From Pseudomonadota bacterium (GTDB lineage: Bacteria > Pseudomonadota > Gammaproteobacteria > Burkholderiales > Rhodocyclaceae): a stretch of 64,000 nucleotides of DNA. The position numbers and the translations under genes were made by a program. The notes below the pieces were generated by a model, which saw only the letters and a program-made list of their open reading frames with translations, ran no database searches and was not told the origin of the DNA. The stretch covers positions 1-64,000 of the forward strand of contig JAFEDJ010000036.1 of NCBI GenBank assembly GCA_018241685.1, in the 5' to 3' direction. This document shows positions 1 through 8,480 of the stretch, piece by piece. Position 1 is the first letter of the stretch. Every line of letters begins with the position of its first letter.

Positions 1-137
1 GCCAGCGGCTCCACGCTCTTGCGAGCCAGTGGCAGCATCAGACCACGGCAATAGCCCCGCAGCCCTTCACGTCGGTCTGCATGTCCGAGGGCTGAGCACA
101 GGTGTTCGAGGTAGGTCTCAAAACGTGTCTCCATCAT
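1..137 (-). CDS. IS701-family transposase, N-terminal part only (cut by window edge)
   Basis: Reading the minus strand from an ATG pair at 132-137 gives about 45 residues (METRFETYLEHL, then LGHADRREGLRGYC and RKSVEPLA) that match the typical N-terminus of IS701/IS4-type DDE transposases. The frame is open to base 1, so the rest lies outside the window. The catalytic domain cannot be seen, so activity is unknown. It sits just inside the element end at 187-209, which is shared with the remnant at 60363-60872. Confidence 0.7.
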   Translation of the reverse strand, partial: MMETRFETYLEHLCSALGHADRREGLRGYCRGLMLPLARKSVEPL

Positions 138-186
138 TCGCTTTGCGTGCAATGCCAAGTTCTGATGGAGCGAATAATGCGCCTAT

Positions 187-209
187 TTTAGTGACACAGT
201 AAGACTAAC
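187..209. repeat. IS701-like element terminus (copy 1)
   Basis: A 23-nt stretch beginning TTTAGTGACACAG and ending AAGACTAAC is repeated exactly at 60850-60872. In both places the transposase fragment lies on the low-coordinate side, one as a 5' end and the other as a 3' end, which is what terminal inverted repeats of one element type would give. The last bases contain CTAA, which fits the YTAR target preference known for IS701 elements, so the true tip may be a few bases shorter. Confidence 0.7.
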
Positions 210-599
210 GAATCGATGTGGGCGTATTTCGAACCCGGCCTGCGCAAACGACTATCATCTTTGGATTCGACGGTGAAGATGAGCGATCGCGTCGGGGCCG
301 CGTTGCTGGAAGGTCTGCCTGCGGGACAGTATTCGATTGAGTTCGTCGCCACTCATCTGGCGGTTAGCAAGCGCACCTTGCAGCGGCAGCTGAACGACGA
401 ATCGACCAGTTTCATGGAGATACTGAACACCACGCGCCGGCAACTGGCGCAGCATTACCTGGGTACGCCATCCGTTTCGCAAGGGGAAATCGCTTTCCTC
501 CTGGGATTTCAGGAGGTCAATTCATTCATCAGGGCGTTCAAGGACTGGACTGGCATTACCCCTGGAGCTTATCGGCACGAGACCACATCCCCCCAATGA
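210..599 (+). pseudogene. AraC-family transcriptional regulator, C-terminal fragment
   Basis: About 129 residues remain, first ATG at 216. They carry the AraC DNA-binding domain: first helix-turn-helix around YSIEFVATHLAVSKRTLQRQL, then TRRQLAQHYL, then the second helix-turn-helix around EIAFLLGFQEVNSFIRAFKDWTGITP. Full-length relatives (about 330 residues) have an arabinose-binding-like sensor domain upstream. Here that part is replaced by the IS701 terminus that ends at 209, so the gene looks interrupted by the element. The ligand-sensing half is gone or lies beyond the window's left edge. Confidence 0.75.
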
Positions 600-816
600 C
601 TCAGCCCGGCTTATGTCTCAAGGTTCTCGGCCGCAAGGCCAGTTCCAGGCCGAAGCAGCCATGCAAATGACTGTTCGGTCGGAGGGGGGGCGAGCGTTGA
701 AATACACTCGGTTTTGCCGTTGCCGAAGTGCTCTTGCGGAGCCAGCACAGGGGGAAGCCGACCTCCGGAGAATGGCCGGTGCCCCTAAGCGGCAACGGCG
801 GGTGACTGTAATGCGA

Positions 817-1224
817 TCAATGCAGGTCTGACGCCTTGCCTGCCCGGTAGACATCACCCATCTGGGTGAAGGCGACAAAGAGGTCGGCTTCGCCTTCTTC
901 GATCCGCTTGACCATGTGTTCCAGGCGGTCTTCGACGAACTCGGCGTTGATGCCCTTGTCTTCGCCGGCAGTGACGTAGACGATGTCCCACGCCTGACCG
1001 TTCTGCAGGGACTCGTCGAGCATTTCGACGAAGTTGGTCAGCTTGGACAAGGGTTTGTCGGTATACATCACCGGCCTGATGGTGAAATTACTGGGCAAGG
1101 CCTGGCCGGCCGCGATTTCCTCCTCGGAGGCGAACTCCTTTTCGGCGAATACCAGGTAAAGGCGTTGTGGCGTACCTTTTTCGCGGGCGAGGTTGAGGAA
1201 CAGGTCAAAGTCTCTTTCGTCCAT
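817..1224 (-). CDS. small conserved protein of unknown function
   Basis: 135 residues, soluble, acidic, no signal peptide or membrane segment. Segments such as TPQRLYLVFAEKEF and AWDIVYVTAG followed by a C-terminal RLEHMVKRIEEGEADLF helix resemble a family of small proteins often mislabelled 'ribonucleotide reductase subunit alpha' in betaproteobacteria. That label is not supported by any catalytic residues here, so no function is assigned. It is transcribed in the same direction as the chemoreceptor just upstream (113-bp gap) but nothing else links the two. Confidence 0.6.
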   Translation of the reverse strand: MDERDFDLFLNLAREKGTPQRLYLVFAEKEFASEEEIAAGQALPSNFTIRPVMYTDKPLSKLTNFVEMLDESLQNGQAWDIVYVTAGEDKGINAEFVEDRLEHMVKRIEEGEADLFVAFTQMGDVYRAGKASDLH

Positions 1225-1337
1225 GATCTTTTGATTTCCGGTTGTGGGCCAACTGGCGGTTCAGCGCGCAGCCGGCCCGTTGTTGATGAAGCTCGCAGTG
1301 AGCCGAGCCATGAGATCAGCCCGGCAGCGCCCCGGGC

Positions 1338-3041
1338 TCATACCTTGAAGATCGCCATCGTTTGATGCAGGCGGGCCGCCGCGCCGTCCAGATCCCGCGA
1401 TACGGTGGCACTCAGCGTCCCCGCTGCGCAGTTCTCCTCGCTCATCCGGGCCACGGCCGAGACACGCTCGGAAATGTCGCTGGCCGCCCGGTTCTGCTCG
1501 ATGATCGACGATGACACCTCGTCGATCGCCGTCGCCGCATGCGTGGTGCTGGTCCGGATCTCCTGGACGTGGCGGGCCGCGTCTTCCGACAGTTTCTGGC
1601 CGCCAGCGGCGCGCTGCACCACCGATTCCATGGAAGTTACGGCCACCCGCGTCGCCGCCTGCATGGTCATGACCTTTTCGTCGATCTCCTTCGCCGAGGC
1701 TGCGGTCCGTTCGGCCAGCTTGCGCACTTCGTCGGCGACGACTGCGAAGCCGCGCCCCTGCTCGCCGGCCCGGGCGGCTTCGATGGCCGCATTGAGGGCC
1801 AGCAGGTTGGTTTGGTCGGCCAGCTCCTTGATCACCTGGACAATGCCCGATATCCGGTCGGAGTCACCTTCGAGCGCCGTCACCGCCTCACCCGCGGCGG
1901 CGATCTGCACGGCGATCTGGTCGATCTCGGCCGCCATCGAACGGATTGCGTCGGCGCCCGAAATGGCTTCCTTGTTGGCGCCCTGCGAACGCTCTAGCGC
2001 CTCGCAGGCGCTGGATGAAATATGGGCGATGCCTTCCAGCATCTGGGCGACCGCGGTCGCCATCGAGGTCGCGGCCTCGCTCTGCCGGCTGGAAGCCTCG
2101 GCGACCTGGGACGACACGCCGGACGCCTGCTTCGACGATTCACCGATAGTGCCGGCGGCGGCCATCACGTCGCGCAGCGACTGTTGGACGCGCTGCAGCA
2201 GCGTGTTGAGCGCCTCGGCGGTGCGCGCCAGTTCGTCCTTGCCGCCGATTATGGCCCGCAGGTTGAAATTATTGGTTTCGGCAATCTGGGTGATGGTGTG
2301 CCGCATCGACTCCAGCGAGCCGATCACGCTGCGCGCAATGGCAAAGCCCAGGATGCTAATCGCCGCGCAGGCCAGCGCCACGGCGCCGACCGTCGTCCGG
2401 GTCGCGATGCTTGCCACGCGGTCGGCATCGGCCTGGGCCGCCACCCCGTCGTTGATGCTGGTCGCCACCAACTTGCTCAACTGGGCGTCCAACGTCGCAT
2501 AGGAGGTCGCCCAACGCAACGCCGAGGACTCGAATTCGTGAAAGCGCAGACGGAAGGTGTCCCACTCCCTGGCCTCGACCAGTTCCCGCGTTAGGGCAAT
2601 TTGCCGCTCGTCGAAGCGCGAAAAATCCTCCCACATCGGCCGTATCTCGTTCCACTGGCGGGCCTGCTCCTCGCCCTTGGGCAGGGCATCGTAGGCCTTG
2701 TAGGCCAGCTTGGCCTTCTCGCTGGCCTCGCCGAAACGCTCCATGATGCCCTGGAAAACGCCTTTGCTCTCGGCCAGCAGGTCGTCCTTGTTCTGCATCA
2801 GCGTTTCGAATTTTTCCATTTTCCAGGCAGCGCCTTCCTGAACCGCGACGATCGTCTCAAGACGGGAGGTCCGCAAGATCGACAGATGTTTGACTGCGGC
2901 GAGGCTTTGGTCGCTGACCGCATTCATCGACAGCGACATCTGGTTGAGGCCGATCCAGCCGAATAAACCCACGAACATTAAAGCGACGATCGATATTCCA
3001 TTCAGCAGAACCAACTTGGTGCGAATGCTGATTTTGTTCAA
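1338..3041 (-). CDS. methyl-accepting chemotaxis protein
   Basis: Inner-membrane chemoreceptor of 567 residues. A TTG start at 3041 is preferred because AAGGAG lies 6 bases upstream; an upstream ATG at 3086 would add 15 residues with no obvious ribosome site. Order: membrane segment about 10-31, a helical periplasmic domain of the four-helix-bundle type, second membrane segment about 215-239, HAMP, then the cytoplasmic signalling coiled coil with the conserved hairpin tip [19 protein letters not shown] and [18 protein letters not shown]. The ligand is unknown. It is divergent from the AveC gene at 3482, sharing a 440-bp spacer, so it may sense a substrate of the nearby catabolic genes (inference). 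Confidence 0.93.
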   Translation of the reverse strand: MNKISIRTKLVLLNGISIVALMFVGLFGWIGLNQMSLSMNAVSDQSLAAVKHLSILRTSRLETIVAVQEGAAWKMEKFETLMQNKDDLLAESKGVFQGIMERFGEASEKAKLAYKAYDALPKGEEQARQWNEIRPMWEDFSRFDERQIALTRELVEAREWDTFRLRFHEFESSALRWATSYATLDAQLSKLVATSINDGVAAQADADRVASIATRTTVGAVALACAAISILGFAIARSVIGSLESMRHTITQIAETNNFNLRAIIGGKDELARTAEALNTLLQRVQQSLRDVMAAAGTIGESSKQASGVSSQVAEASSRQSEAATSMATAVAQMLEGIAHISSSACEALERSQGANKEAISGADAIRSMAAEIDQIAVQIAAAGEAVTALEGDSDRISGIVQVIKELADQTNLLALNAAIEAARAGEQGRGFAVVADEVRKLAERTAASAKEIDEKVMTMQAATRVAVTSMESVVQRAAGGQKLSEDAARHVQEIRTSTTHAATAIDEVSSSIIEQNRAASDISERVSAVARMSEENCAAGTLSATVSRDLDGAAARLHQTMAIFKV

Positions 3042-3481
3042 ATCTATCTCCTTGGCTAACAGTCCAGACAGAAGCAGAAATATCACAAAGAATATCGTAT
3101 GGTAAAATATTAATATATAGGCAAGATACTGCCGGCCTTGAGCGAAACGGTACGATCAAAAATCGGAGGCTTCCCTCCACGCCTTCTCTGCAGGCGCTTT
3201 CGGCACAACAGCCGACGGTTGCTTTGGCGAATGCTGCTTGGCAGCAGGAGGCAGGAGGCAGGAGGCAGGAACATTGTGCGGGAAAAACGCGCTGGCAGTT
3301 TGAAAACAAGCGTATCGTATGATTGAATATCAATTGTGTTCTTCGACTTGTCGCGCCACCCACCTGACAGGCCTGAGAAACGCCGGGCAGGCTACGAGTC
3401 CCGATCGCCCTTCGACGATTGATTCATGCAGGCGACGGAATCCGGCCGGTTCAACAACAAAACTATTCAAGGAGACGCTTT
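3042..3481. promoter_or_regulatory. divergent intergenic region between chemoreceptor and AveC-family gene
   Basis: 440 bp, clearly more AT-rich than the flanking genes, with no convincing ORF. It should hold the promoters of both divergent genes. Two related AT-rich elements, ATATCGTATGGTAAAATAT at 3092-3110 and GTATCGTATGATTGAATAT at 3312-3330, share TATCGTATG and weakly resemble the left half of the GTATGCTAGC operator motif found elsewhere. A short tandem repeat sits at 3245-3270. The AveC ribosome site (AAGGAGACGCTTT then ATG) is at the right end. Confidence 0.45.
3245..3270. repeat. 7-bp tandem repeat, CAGGAGG x 3.7
   Basis: Three perfect head-to-tail copies of CAGGAGG plus a partial fourth (CAGGA), in the divergent spacer between the chemoreceptor and the AveC-family gene. 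It is non-coding and could vary in copy number by slippage. Confidence 0.85.
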
Positions 3482-4630
3482 ATGGAAGCATCCATTGCCA
3501 GCAAGAAACTTGATGTGCCGGTGGATATCAGCGGCAAAGACCCAAGCCTTCTGATCAAGACCTGGTTCACCATCGGTTGCTGTTTCTTCGTTTTCATGGG
3601 CTGGGTCATCTACAAGTGGGTGACCGCCCCCTACTTCGGCCCGACGGTGCTGCCGCCCGGCGTCGAGGTGCCGCTACAGTTCAAGATCGGCGGTCATGCG
3701 GTCGAAGTCGGCATGGGGCTGGTCTGGATGTATTTCATCTATACCCAGCTGATCAAGCCGATCCGCCAGACCGGCCAGCCGAACACGCTGGGCCTGCTCG
3801 GCATTGCGTTCTTCTTCGCGATCTTTTGGGATCCGTCGATGAACCTGATCCAGCAGGGCTGCGTGTATAACCCCTACCTGTTCAACATGGGCTTCCTGTC
3901 CGCCGAAATTCCGGGCTGGATGAGCCCGAACGCCCAGCGCCTGCCCGAGCCCCTGCTCGCCTGGTCCGGCGGCTACCCCGGCTTCCTGATCTGGGGCTGC
4001 CTGTTCGGCCTGGCCGCGATGCGCTGGACCAAGGCCCACTTTCCCGGCATCAACAACGTCAAGCTGTCCATAGCGGGCGTCGTCGCCACGATGCTGTTCG
4101 ACACCGTGCTGGAAATCCTGCTGATCCGCGTCACCGGCATCTATGCCTATCCGGGCTCCATTCGCGCCGTGAGCCTGTGGGGCGGCCACTGGTACCAGTT
4201 CCCGATCTACGAAGGCCTGCTCTTCGGCGGCTGGTGGGGCCTGTGCACCGTGTTGCTCTATTTCAAGGACGACAAGGGCCTGACCTGGGTCGAGCGCGGC
4301 GTCGAGAAGATCGACATGTGCAAGCGCTCGAATTTCCGCAAGGGCATGATGCGGGCCATCGCCGTGGTCGGCTTCTGCCAGGTCATCGAACTGTTCATCT
4401 ACGTCATGCCGATGGCCGTCATCACGGCCAACGCCGACCCCTTCCCCGACGACACGCCGGCCTTCTTCACCGTCGGCACCGGCATGTGCGGCCCGGGTAC
4501 CGGCACCGCCTGCCCGCGACCGGACTTGCCGATCCAACGCCGGACCGACCTCGATAAGTTTGCCAACTCGCCGCGTATCAGCGATGAAGACGCGATGAAG
4601 CGGGTTGCGGAAGACTACGGCAAGAAGTAA
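3482..4630 (+). CDS. AveC-family (spirocyclase-like) integral membrane protein
   Basis: 382 residues. The ATG at 3482 is preferred over one at 3419 because AAGGAG precedes it. Several membrane segments are visible, for example residues about 28-46 and 73-90, with aromatic- and glycine-rich loops such as LWGGHWYQFPIYEGLLFGGWWG. The sequence resembles AveC-family proteins, whose founder acts in spiroketal formation in avermectin synthesis; most bacterial members have no known role. A shorter relative occurs at 58106-58795, sharing the pattern D-x3-E, then G-I/V-x-x-Y. It is followed by a strong terminator, so it is probably transcribed alone. Catalysis versus transport cannot be decided from sequence. 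Confidence 0.75.
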   Translation: MEASIASKKLDVPVDISGKDPSLLIKTWFTIGCCFFVFMGWVIYKWVTAPYFGPTVLPPGVEVPLQFKIGGHAVEVGMGLVWMYFIYTQLIKPIRQTGQPNTLGLLGIAFFFAIFWDPSMNLIQQGCVYNPYLFNMGFLSAEIPGWMSPNAQRLPEPLLAWSGGYPGFLIWGCLFGLAAMRWTKAHFPGINNVKLSIAGVVATMLFDTVLEILLIRVTGIYAYPGSIRAVSLWGGHWYQFPIYEGLLFGGWWGLCTVLLYFKDDKGLTWVERGVEKIDMCKRSNFRKGMMRAIAVVGFCQVIELFIYVMPMAVITANADPFPDDTPAFFTVGTGMCGPGTGTACPRPDLPIQRRTDLDKFANSPRISDEDAMKRVAEDYGKK

Positions 4631-4657
4631 GCGATCGCCGACGACTATCCATGAGCA

Positions 4658-4682
4658 ATGCGGGCCCGGTGCCCGCATTTTT
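4658..4682 (+). terminator. rho-independent terminator after the AveC-family gene
   Basis: Perfect 8-bp stem ATGCGGGC / GCCCGCAT with a 5-base loop, followed by a T run at 4678-4682. It lies 27 bp past the AveC stop codon and would separate it from the hydrolase gene at 4740. Confidence 0.85.
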
Positions 4683-4739
4683 CGTCCCCCGCAAGCAGAC
4701 GCCGTTCGAATGCTCGCTGCCTCAAGGAAGATTTCAACG

Positions 4740-5618
4740 ATGACATCCCCTACCCTGAAAACCGGCTCGGTCATGGCCAACGGCCTAGACTTCCACTATA
4801 TCGAGATGGGCGAGGGCCCGCTGGTCCTCTGCCTACACGGTTTCCCCGACTCGCCGATGACTTGGCGGCATCTGCTGCCGGCCCTCGCCGCCGCCGGCTA
4901 TCGGGCCGTTGCGCCCTACATGCGCGGTTACGCACCGACCGCCGTTCCGTCGACGCCGGCCTACGACGGCGCCAGCCTTGCCGCCGATATCAATGCCCTG
5001 CATTGCGCCCTCGGCGGCAAGGCTGATGCCGTATTGATCGGTCACGACTGGGGGGCACTGGCCGCCTATGGCGCCGCCCTGACCGGGGCCGAGCGCTGGC
5101 GGCGCTGCATCACGCTGAGCGTCCCGCCGCTGCCCGTCTTCGGTCAGGTCGCGTTCGACTACGCCCAGATCAAACGTTCCTTCTACTTCTGGTTTTTCCA
5201 GATGAAGATCGCGCATGTCGCCGTCGCCGCCAACGATCTCGCCTTTATCGACGGGCTCTGGGCCGACTGGTCGCCGGGCTACGATGCCCGGGAAGACCTG
5301 CAGTACGTCAAACGCTGCCTCGGCTCGACGGAAAACCTGACGGCTGCCCTCGGCTATTACTGGGCCAATGTCGCGCCCGACACCTTTGGCATCGTGGTCA
5401 ATCCTCAACCGGTCCTCGCCCAGCCGCTCCTCTATCTGCATGGCGACCGGGACGGCTGCATTGCCCTCAACGAGAAACATGTCCAGTCGGTCGCCGGCTA
5501 TGGCGCCACCGGCTCGAAAGCCGCCATGGTCGCCAACGCCGGGCACTTCCTGACCGTCGAACAGCCGGCCGCGGTCAACGCGCTGATCCTCGAATTCATA
5601 GGCAGGCCCAGCCGATGA
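4740..5618 (+). CDS. alpha/beta hydrolase (epoxide hydrolase / haloalkane dehalogenase-like)
   Basis: 292 residues, cytoplasmic. The ATG at 4740 has GGAAG upstream and starts just before the conserved N-terminus. Motifs: oxyanion region LHGFPDSP, nucleophile elbow LIGHDWGA with an aspartate nucleophile, acid loop LHGDRDGCI, and the late histidine in NAGHFLTVEQP. An Asp nucleophile points to epoxide hydrolase or dehalogenase rather than a serine esterase. The stop overlaps the next start (ATGA at 5615-5618), so it is translationally coupled to the transglutaminase-like gene. The substrate is unknown; opening of a terpenoid epoxide or a hydrolytic ring step would fit the setting (inference). 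Confidence 0.85.
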   Translation: MTSPTLKTGSVMANGLDFHYIEMGEGPLVLCLHGFPDSPMTWRHLLPALAAAGYRAVAPYMRGYAPTAVPSTPAYDGASLAADINALHCALGGKADAVLIGHDWGALAAYGAALTGAERWRRCITLSVPPLPVFGQVAFDYAQIKRSFYFWFFQMKIAHVAVAANDLAFIDGLWADWSPGYDAREDLQYVKRCLGSTENLTAALGYYWANVAPDTFGIVVNPQPVLAQPLLYLHGDRDGCIALNEKHVQSVAGYGATGSKAAMVANAGHFLTVEQPAAVNALILEFIGRPSR

Positions 5619-6286
5619 ACACGCCGGCCGACCTGCAACCCGGCCGGCTCATCGAAAGCGATGCCCCGGAGATCGTCGCCTTTGCCCGCCAGGCCACCGG
5701 CACAGCCGATAACGATATCGGCCGTGCAGTGAACCTTTACCGCGCGGTTCGCGACCAGATCGCCTACGACCCCTACGACAAGCTGACCCGGCCGGAAAGC
5801 TGCTCGGCCAGGCGGGCGCTGGCCCGTGGCCGCGGCTTCTGCATCCCGAAGGCCGCGCTGCTGGTAGCCGGGGCGCGCGCCCTGGGCATTCCCGGCCGCA
5901 TCGGCTTTGCCGACGTGCGCAACCATCTCGCCTCGGCCCGCCTGATCGAGGCCAACAATGGCGACATCTTCCGCTGGCACTCCTACGCCGAACTGTTTCT
6001 CGACGGACAATGGGTCAAGGCGACGCCCGCCTTCGACCTGAAGCTGTGCCGGCATGCCGGCATCGAACCGCTGGACTTCGACGGCCGCCACGACTCGATG
6101 TTCCATGCCTACGATCAGCGCCAGCGCAGGCATATGGAGTACGTCCTCGACCGAGGCCAATTCAGCGATGTCCCGTTCGAACTGATCCTCGCCACCTGGC
6201 AGGCCTGCAGCCCGGGCGTGCTGGACGAAGCCTACCTGTCCGGTGCGCGCAGCTTCGTCGAGGAAGTGGAGCGACCTGCCGACTGA
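5615..6286 (+). CDS. transglutaminase-like (transglut_core) cysteine protein
   Basis: 223 residues, cytoplasmic, no signal peptide. The transglutaminase/papain-like triad is recognisable: cysteine in GFCIPKAALLVAGARALGI, histidine in RWHSYAELFLDG and aspartate in ATPAFD. Bacterial members of this group are mostly of unknown function, acting as amidases, peptidases or cyclase-like enzymes. It overlaps the preceding hydrolase by 4 bp and ends just before a convergent gene, so the two form a two-gene unit whose partner suggests small-molecule rather than protein chemistry (inference). Confidence 0.8.
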   Translation: MNTPADLQPGRLIESDAPEIVAFARQATGTADNDIGRAVNLYRAVRDQIAYDPYDKLTRPESCSARRALARGRGFCIPKAALLVAGARALGIPGRIGFADVRNHLASARLIEANNGDIFRWHSYAELFLDGQWVKATPAFDLKLCRHAGIEPLDFDGRHDSMFHAYDQRQRRHMEYVLDRGQFSDVPFELILATWQACSPGVLDEAYLSGARSFVEEVERPAD

Positions 6287-6324
6287 CTCAGCAGGATCCG
6301 AACCGTTCTTTCGTGGCGGGAGGT

Positions 6325-6702
6325 TCAGACTTCCCGGCGCCACAGCCAACTGAGCCAGACTAGGGCCAGCACGATATCGACGCTGGCGAACAGTACGAAG
6401 CGGCCACTCAAAGCACCGAACAGCCACTGGCCGGCAAACATCAGGAAAGCCGTACCCTTGACCAGGGCCCCGAAGCCCAGCAGCGGCCGGTCGATTGCCG
6501 GCCGCCTCGCCAGCCAGCCGTAGGCGAGGCCCAGCGCAACGACCATCTGTGCGGCCAGCGCGGTATGCAGCGGCGAGGTCGATGCGGTGAAGCCGGCCAG
6601 CTGCGCCAGCGCGTTACCGGGAAAGATCAGCAGACAGGCGGCCACGAGATTGAAGACCAAGCTCAGCAACAAGCTACGGCGTATCAGTTTTTCGGAAATC
6701 AA
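6325..6702 (-). CDS. small four-helix membrane protein after norF-like gene
   Basis: 125 residues when started at TTG 6702, which has AAAGGAG seven bases upstream; no ATG fits better. Four hydrophobic stretches are visible (SLLLSLVFNLVAACLLIF, LHTALAAQMVVALGLAYG, LLGFGALVKGTAFLMFAG, FVLFASVDIVLALVWLSWL). I do not recognise the family with confidence. It is the last gene of the minus-strand norQ-to-norF run and probably serves the same membrane system. Confidence 0.6.
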   Translation of the reverse strand: MISEKLIRRSLLLSLVFNLVAACLLIFPGNALAQLAGFTASTSPLHTALAAQMVVALGLAYGWLARRPAIDRPLLGFGALVKGTAFLMFAGQWLFGALSGRFVLFASVDIVLALVWLSWLWRREV

Positions 6703-6746
6703 ATGGGGACTCCTTTCCGCCCCGGCCAAGGGGCGCGGGATGGCAC

Positions 6747-7013
6747 TCAGCTTCGGCCCAACCACTGCATCGCCACGATCATGCCGGCGCTGCCGGCGAT
6801 CCAGGCTTCGAAGATCAGGCGCAAGGCCCGTGGCGCCAGCTTCAGCTCCATGAAGTGCAGGAACACCAGGCGGGCTTTGAACAGCGCGAACAGCATCACG
6901 GCCAGCACGGTCCACCGGCCGGCACCGTGATTCTCGGCCAAGGCCCAGCCGGCCAGCGTGGCGCAAACCAGCAGCAGCCAGATCCGACTCATTGTCGCTT
7001 GCGCGCTTTTCAT
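6747..7013 (-). CDS. norF: NorF-like / cytochrome oxidase subunit IV-like membrane protein
   Basis: 88 residues, start ATG 7013 with GGGAGG upstream, overlapping the norE stop (ATGA). It has three hydrophobic segments and the typical small-subunit pattern [24 protein letters not shown] seen in NorF and the prokaryotic cytochrome-oxidase subunit IV family. NorF is a non-catalytic accessory to nitric oxide reductase in several denitrifiers. No norC or norB is present in the window, so the actual client is uncertain. Confidence 0.7.
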   Translation of the reverse strand: MKSAQATMSRIWLLLVCATLAGWALAENHGAGRWTVLAVMLFALFKARLVFLHFMELKLAPRALRLIFEAWIAGSAGMIVAMQWLGRS

Positions 7014-7576
7014 GCCGCCCTCCCGAGTAGGTAGAGCATCGGGGACAGCATGATCCACAGCAGGTCGACCATGTGCCAGTAGATACCACCGGATTCGATC
7101 CAGCCCCCGAACGGGCCGTCGAGCGCCCTGTCGCGGGCCTGCAACCAGAGCGCCAGCAGGATGCCGAAGCCGACGACGAAGTGCAGGAAATGGATGCCGG
7201 TCAGCGCGAAATAGAACATGAAGAAGTCATCGGTCAGCATGCTGATCCCGTGCGTGATCTTGGCCCGGTACTCGAGCAGCTTGGTGACCGCGAAACCGCC
7301 GCCGACCAGCATCGCCAGCAGCAGGTAGCGGCGCAGCGCGGGCCGTCGCCCATGCCGCGCCGCCTCGACGCCGAGGGCGACCAGCCAGCTGCTGGTAATC
7401 AGGATCAGCGTATTCAACAGGCCGAGATCGGCATCCAGCAACCGGGACGACCGGTCGAACAGCGCGACCTGCCGGCCGCGCTCGATCATGAAAAGCGTGA
7501 AAAACAGGGCAAAGACGAGCACATCGGCCGTGATGAAGGTCCAGATCGACGGCAGCTTGCCCCGGGGCCTGCTCAG
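7010..7576 (-). CDS. norE: NorE-like, cytochrome c oxidase subunit III family protein
   Basis: 188 residues from a conservative start in the main frame. Five hydrophobic helices are visible, with [21 protein letters not shown] first and [37 protein letters not shown] near the end, typical of NorE. The start is odd: the natural coupled ATG at 7580 (inside AATGCCTGA, overlapping the upstream stop) is one frame off, and the main frame offers only CTG at 7576. A one-base change in the CCCCGGGG run near 7561-7568 would join them. NorE assists nitric oxide reductase in denitrifiers; here there is no norCB partner. Confidence 0.75.
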   Translation of the reverse strand: MSRPRGKLPSIWTFITADVLVFALFFTLFMIERGRQVALFDRSSRLLDADLGLLNTLILITSSWLVALGVEAARHGRRPALRRYLLLAMLVGGGFAVTKLLEYRAKITHGISMLTDDFFMFYFALTGIHFLHFVVGFGILLALWLQARDRALDGPFGGWIESGGIYWHMVDLLWIMLSPMLYLLGRAA

Positions 7577-8334
7577 GCATTCGGTGTGACGCCGTAGGCG
7601 ATGGCGTCGCGCGGAAAGACCAGCGTCCCAGCCTTGTGCTCCTGCTCCAGCCGGGCGACGGCCTTGTACAGGTAGTAGGTGACGAACAGCATGTAGAAGA
7701 AGTAGATCGAATATTCGATCCAGAAATTGAGCAGGCCGTTGCGGGCGAACACGCCGTGCTTGAAGAAGGGCATGATGTCCTCGGCGACGAACATGAAGCC
7801 GCCCCAGATCGAGTACCAGCACAGCCATTTCGGGATCAGCGGCGTCGGCCGCTTGTCGGTCAAGAAGCAGGCGCCCATGGCAATCATCTGCATGGTCGTC
7901 ACCGAATAGCAGGGGCTGATGGTCAGCCAGCTCATGTCGTACATCATCTGGATCAGGCTCGGCTCCAGCGTGTCGGCGCGATAGGCGCCTGTCAGGATGA
8001 AGACGCAGCACATCAGCACCGGGATCACCGTCAGGCCGGCGCCCCATAGTTGCAGTGTGGACAGGATACGGTTGTTGCCTTCGAGCGTTTCCATGACCTT
8101 GGTGATGCCCAGCCCCCACATCATGTAGGTCGGGGCGAAGGTCATCGCGCCGACCATGCCGAGGATCATTTGGCTGCGGTTGTCCTGGAAGTGGCTGGCC
8201 ATCTCGGCCGCGGTCAGGGTCGCCGGCAAGGGCGGAACGCAGGAGCCGAGGATGCCCCAGAAACCGAAATAGGTGGCTAGGAAAACGAGGCCGGAGGCGA
8301 AGCACAGCCGCCAGTATTGGAACGGATAATTCAT
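7573..8334 (-). CDS. multi-pass membrane protein of unknown function
   Basis: 253 residues, ATG 8334 with AAGGAG ten bases upstream. Around six membrane segments are visible, including [20 protein letters not shown] at the N-terminus, [20 protein letters not shown] in the middle and [20 protein letters not shown] near the end. It has few histidines and none in a haem-copper pattern, so it is not a NorB substitute. I do not recognise the family. It sits between a MalT-like regulator and norE, overlapping the latter, which makes it a candidate client of the norQ/norD pair (inference). Confidence 0.65.
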   Translation of the reverse strand: MNYPFQYWRLCFASGLVFLATYFGFWGILGSCVPPLPATLTAAEMASHFQDNRSQMILGMVGAMTFAPTYMMWGLGITKVMETLEGNNRILSTLQLWGAGLTVIPVLMCCVFILTGAYRADTLEPSLIQMMYDMSWLTISPCYSVTTMQMIAMGACFLTDKRPTPLIPKWLCWYSIWGGFMFVAEDIMPFFKHGVFARNGLLNFWIEYSIYFFYMLFVTYYLYKAVARLEQEHKAGTLVFPRDAIAYGVTPNA

Positions 8335-8480
8335 GATGCACAGTCTCCTTGAGTCGGCTTGTAGATCCCCGGCTCGGCGGCGCGGGGTGGATGAAGGACA
8401 AGGGACTATAGGCCGGCGGGGACGTGGCAAAACACCCTACCAAAGGATGGGACGCCTCCGTCCGGGCGCTACGCCGCGGC

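Noticed and set aside
600..816. Short overlapping open frames between the AraC fragment and the first minus-strand gene
   Set aside because: Three overlapping frames of 64-86 codons on both strands, none with a ribosome site or family resemblance.
7573..8334. Membrane protein beside norE considered as a NorB-like catalytic subunit
   Set aside because: It has about six helices and lacks the six conserved histidines of haem-copper oxidases.
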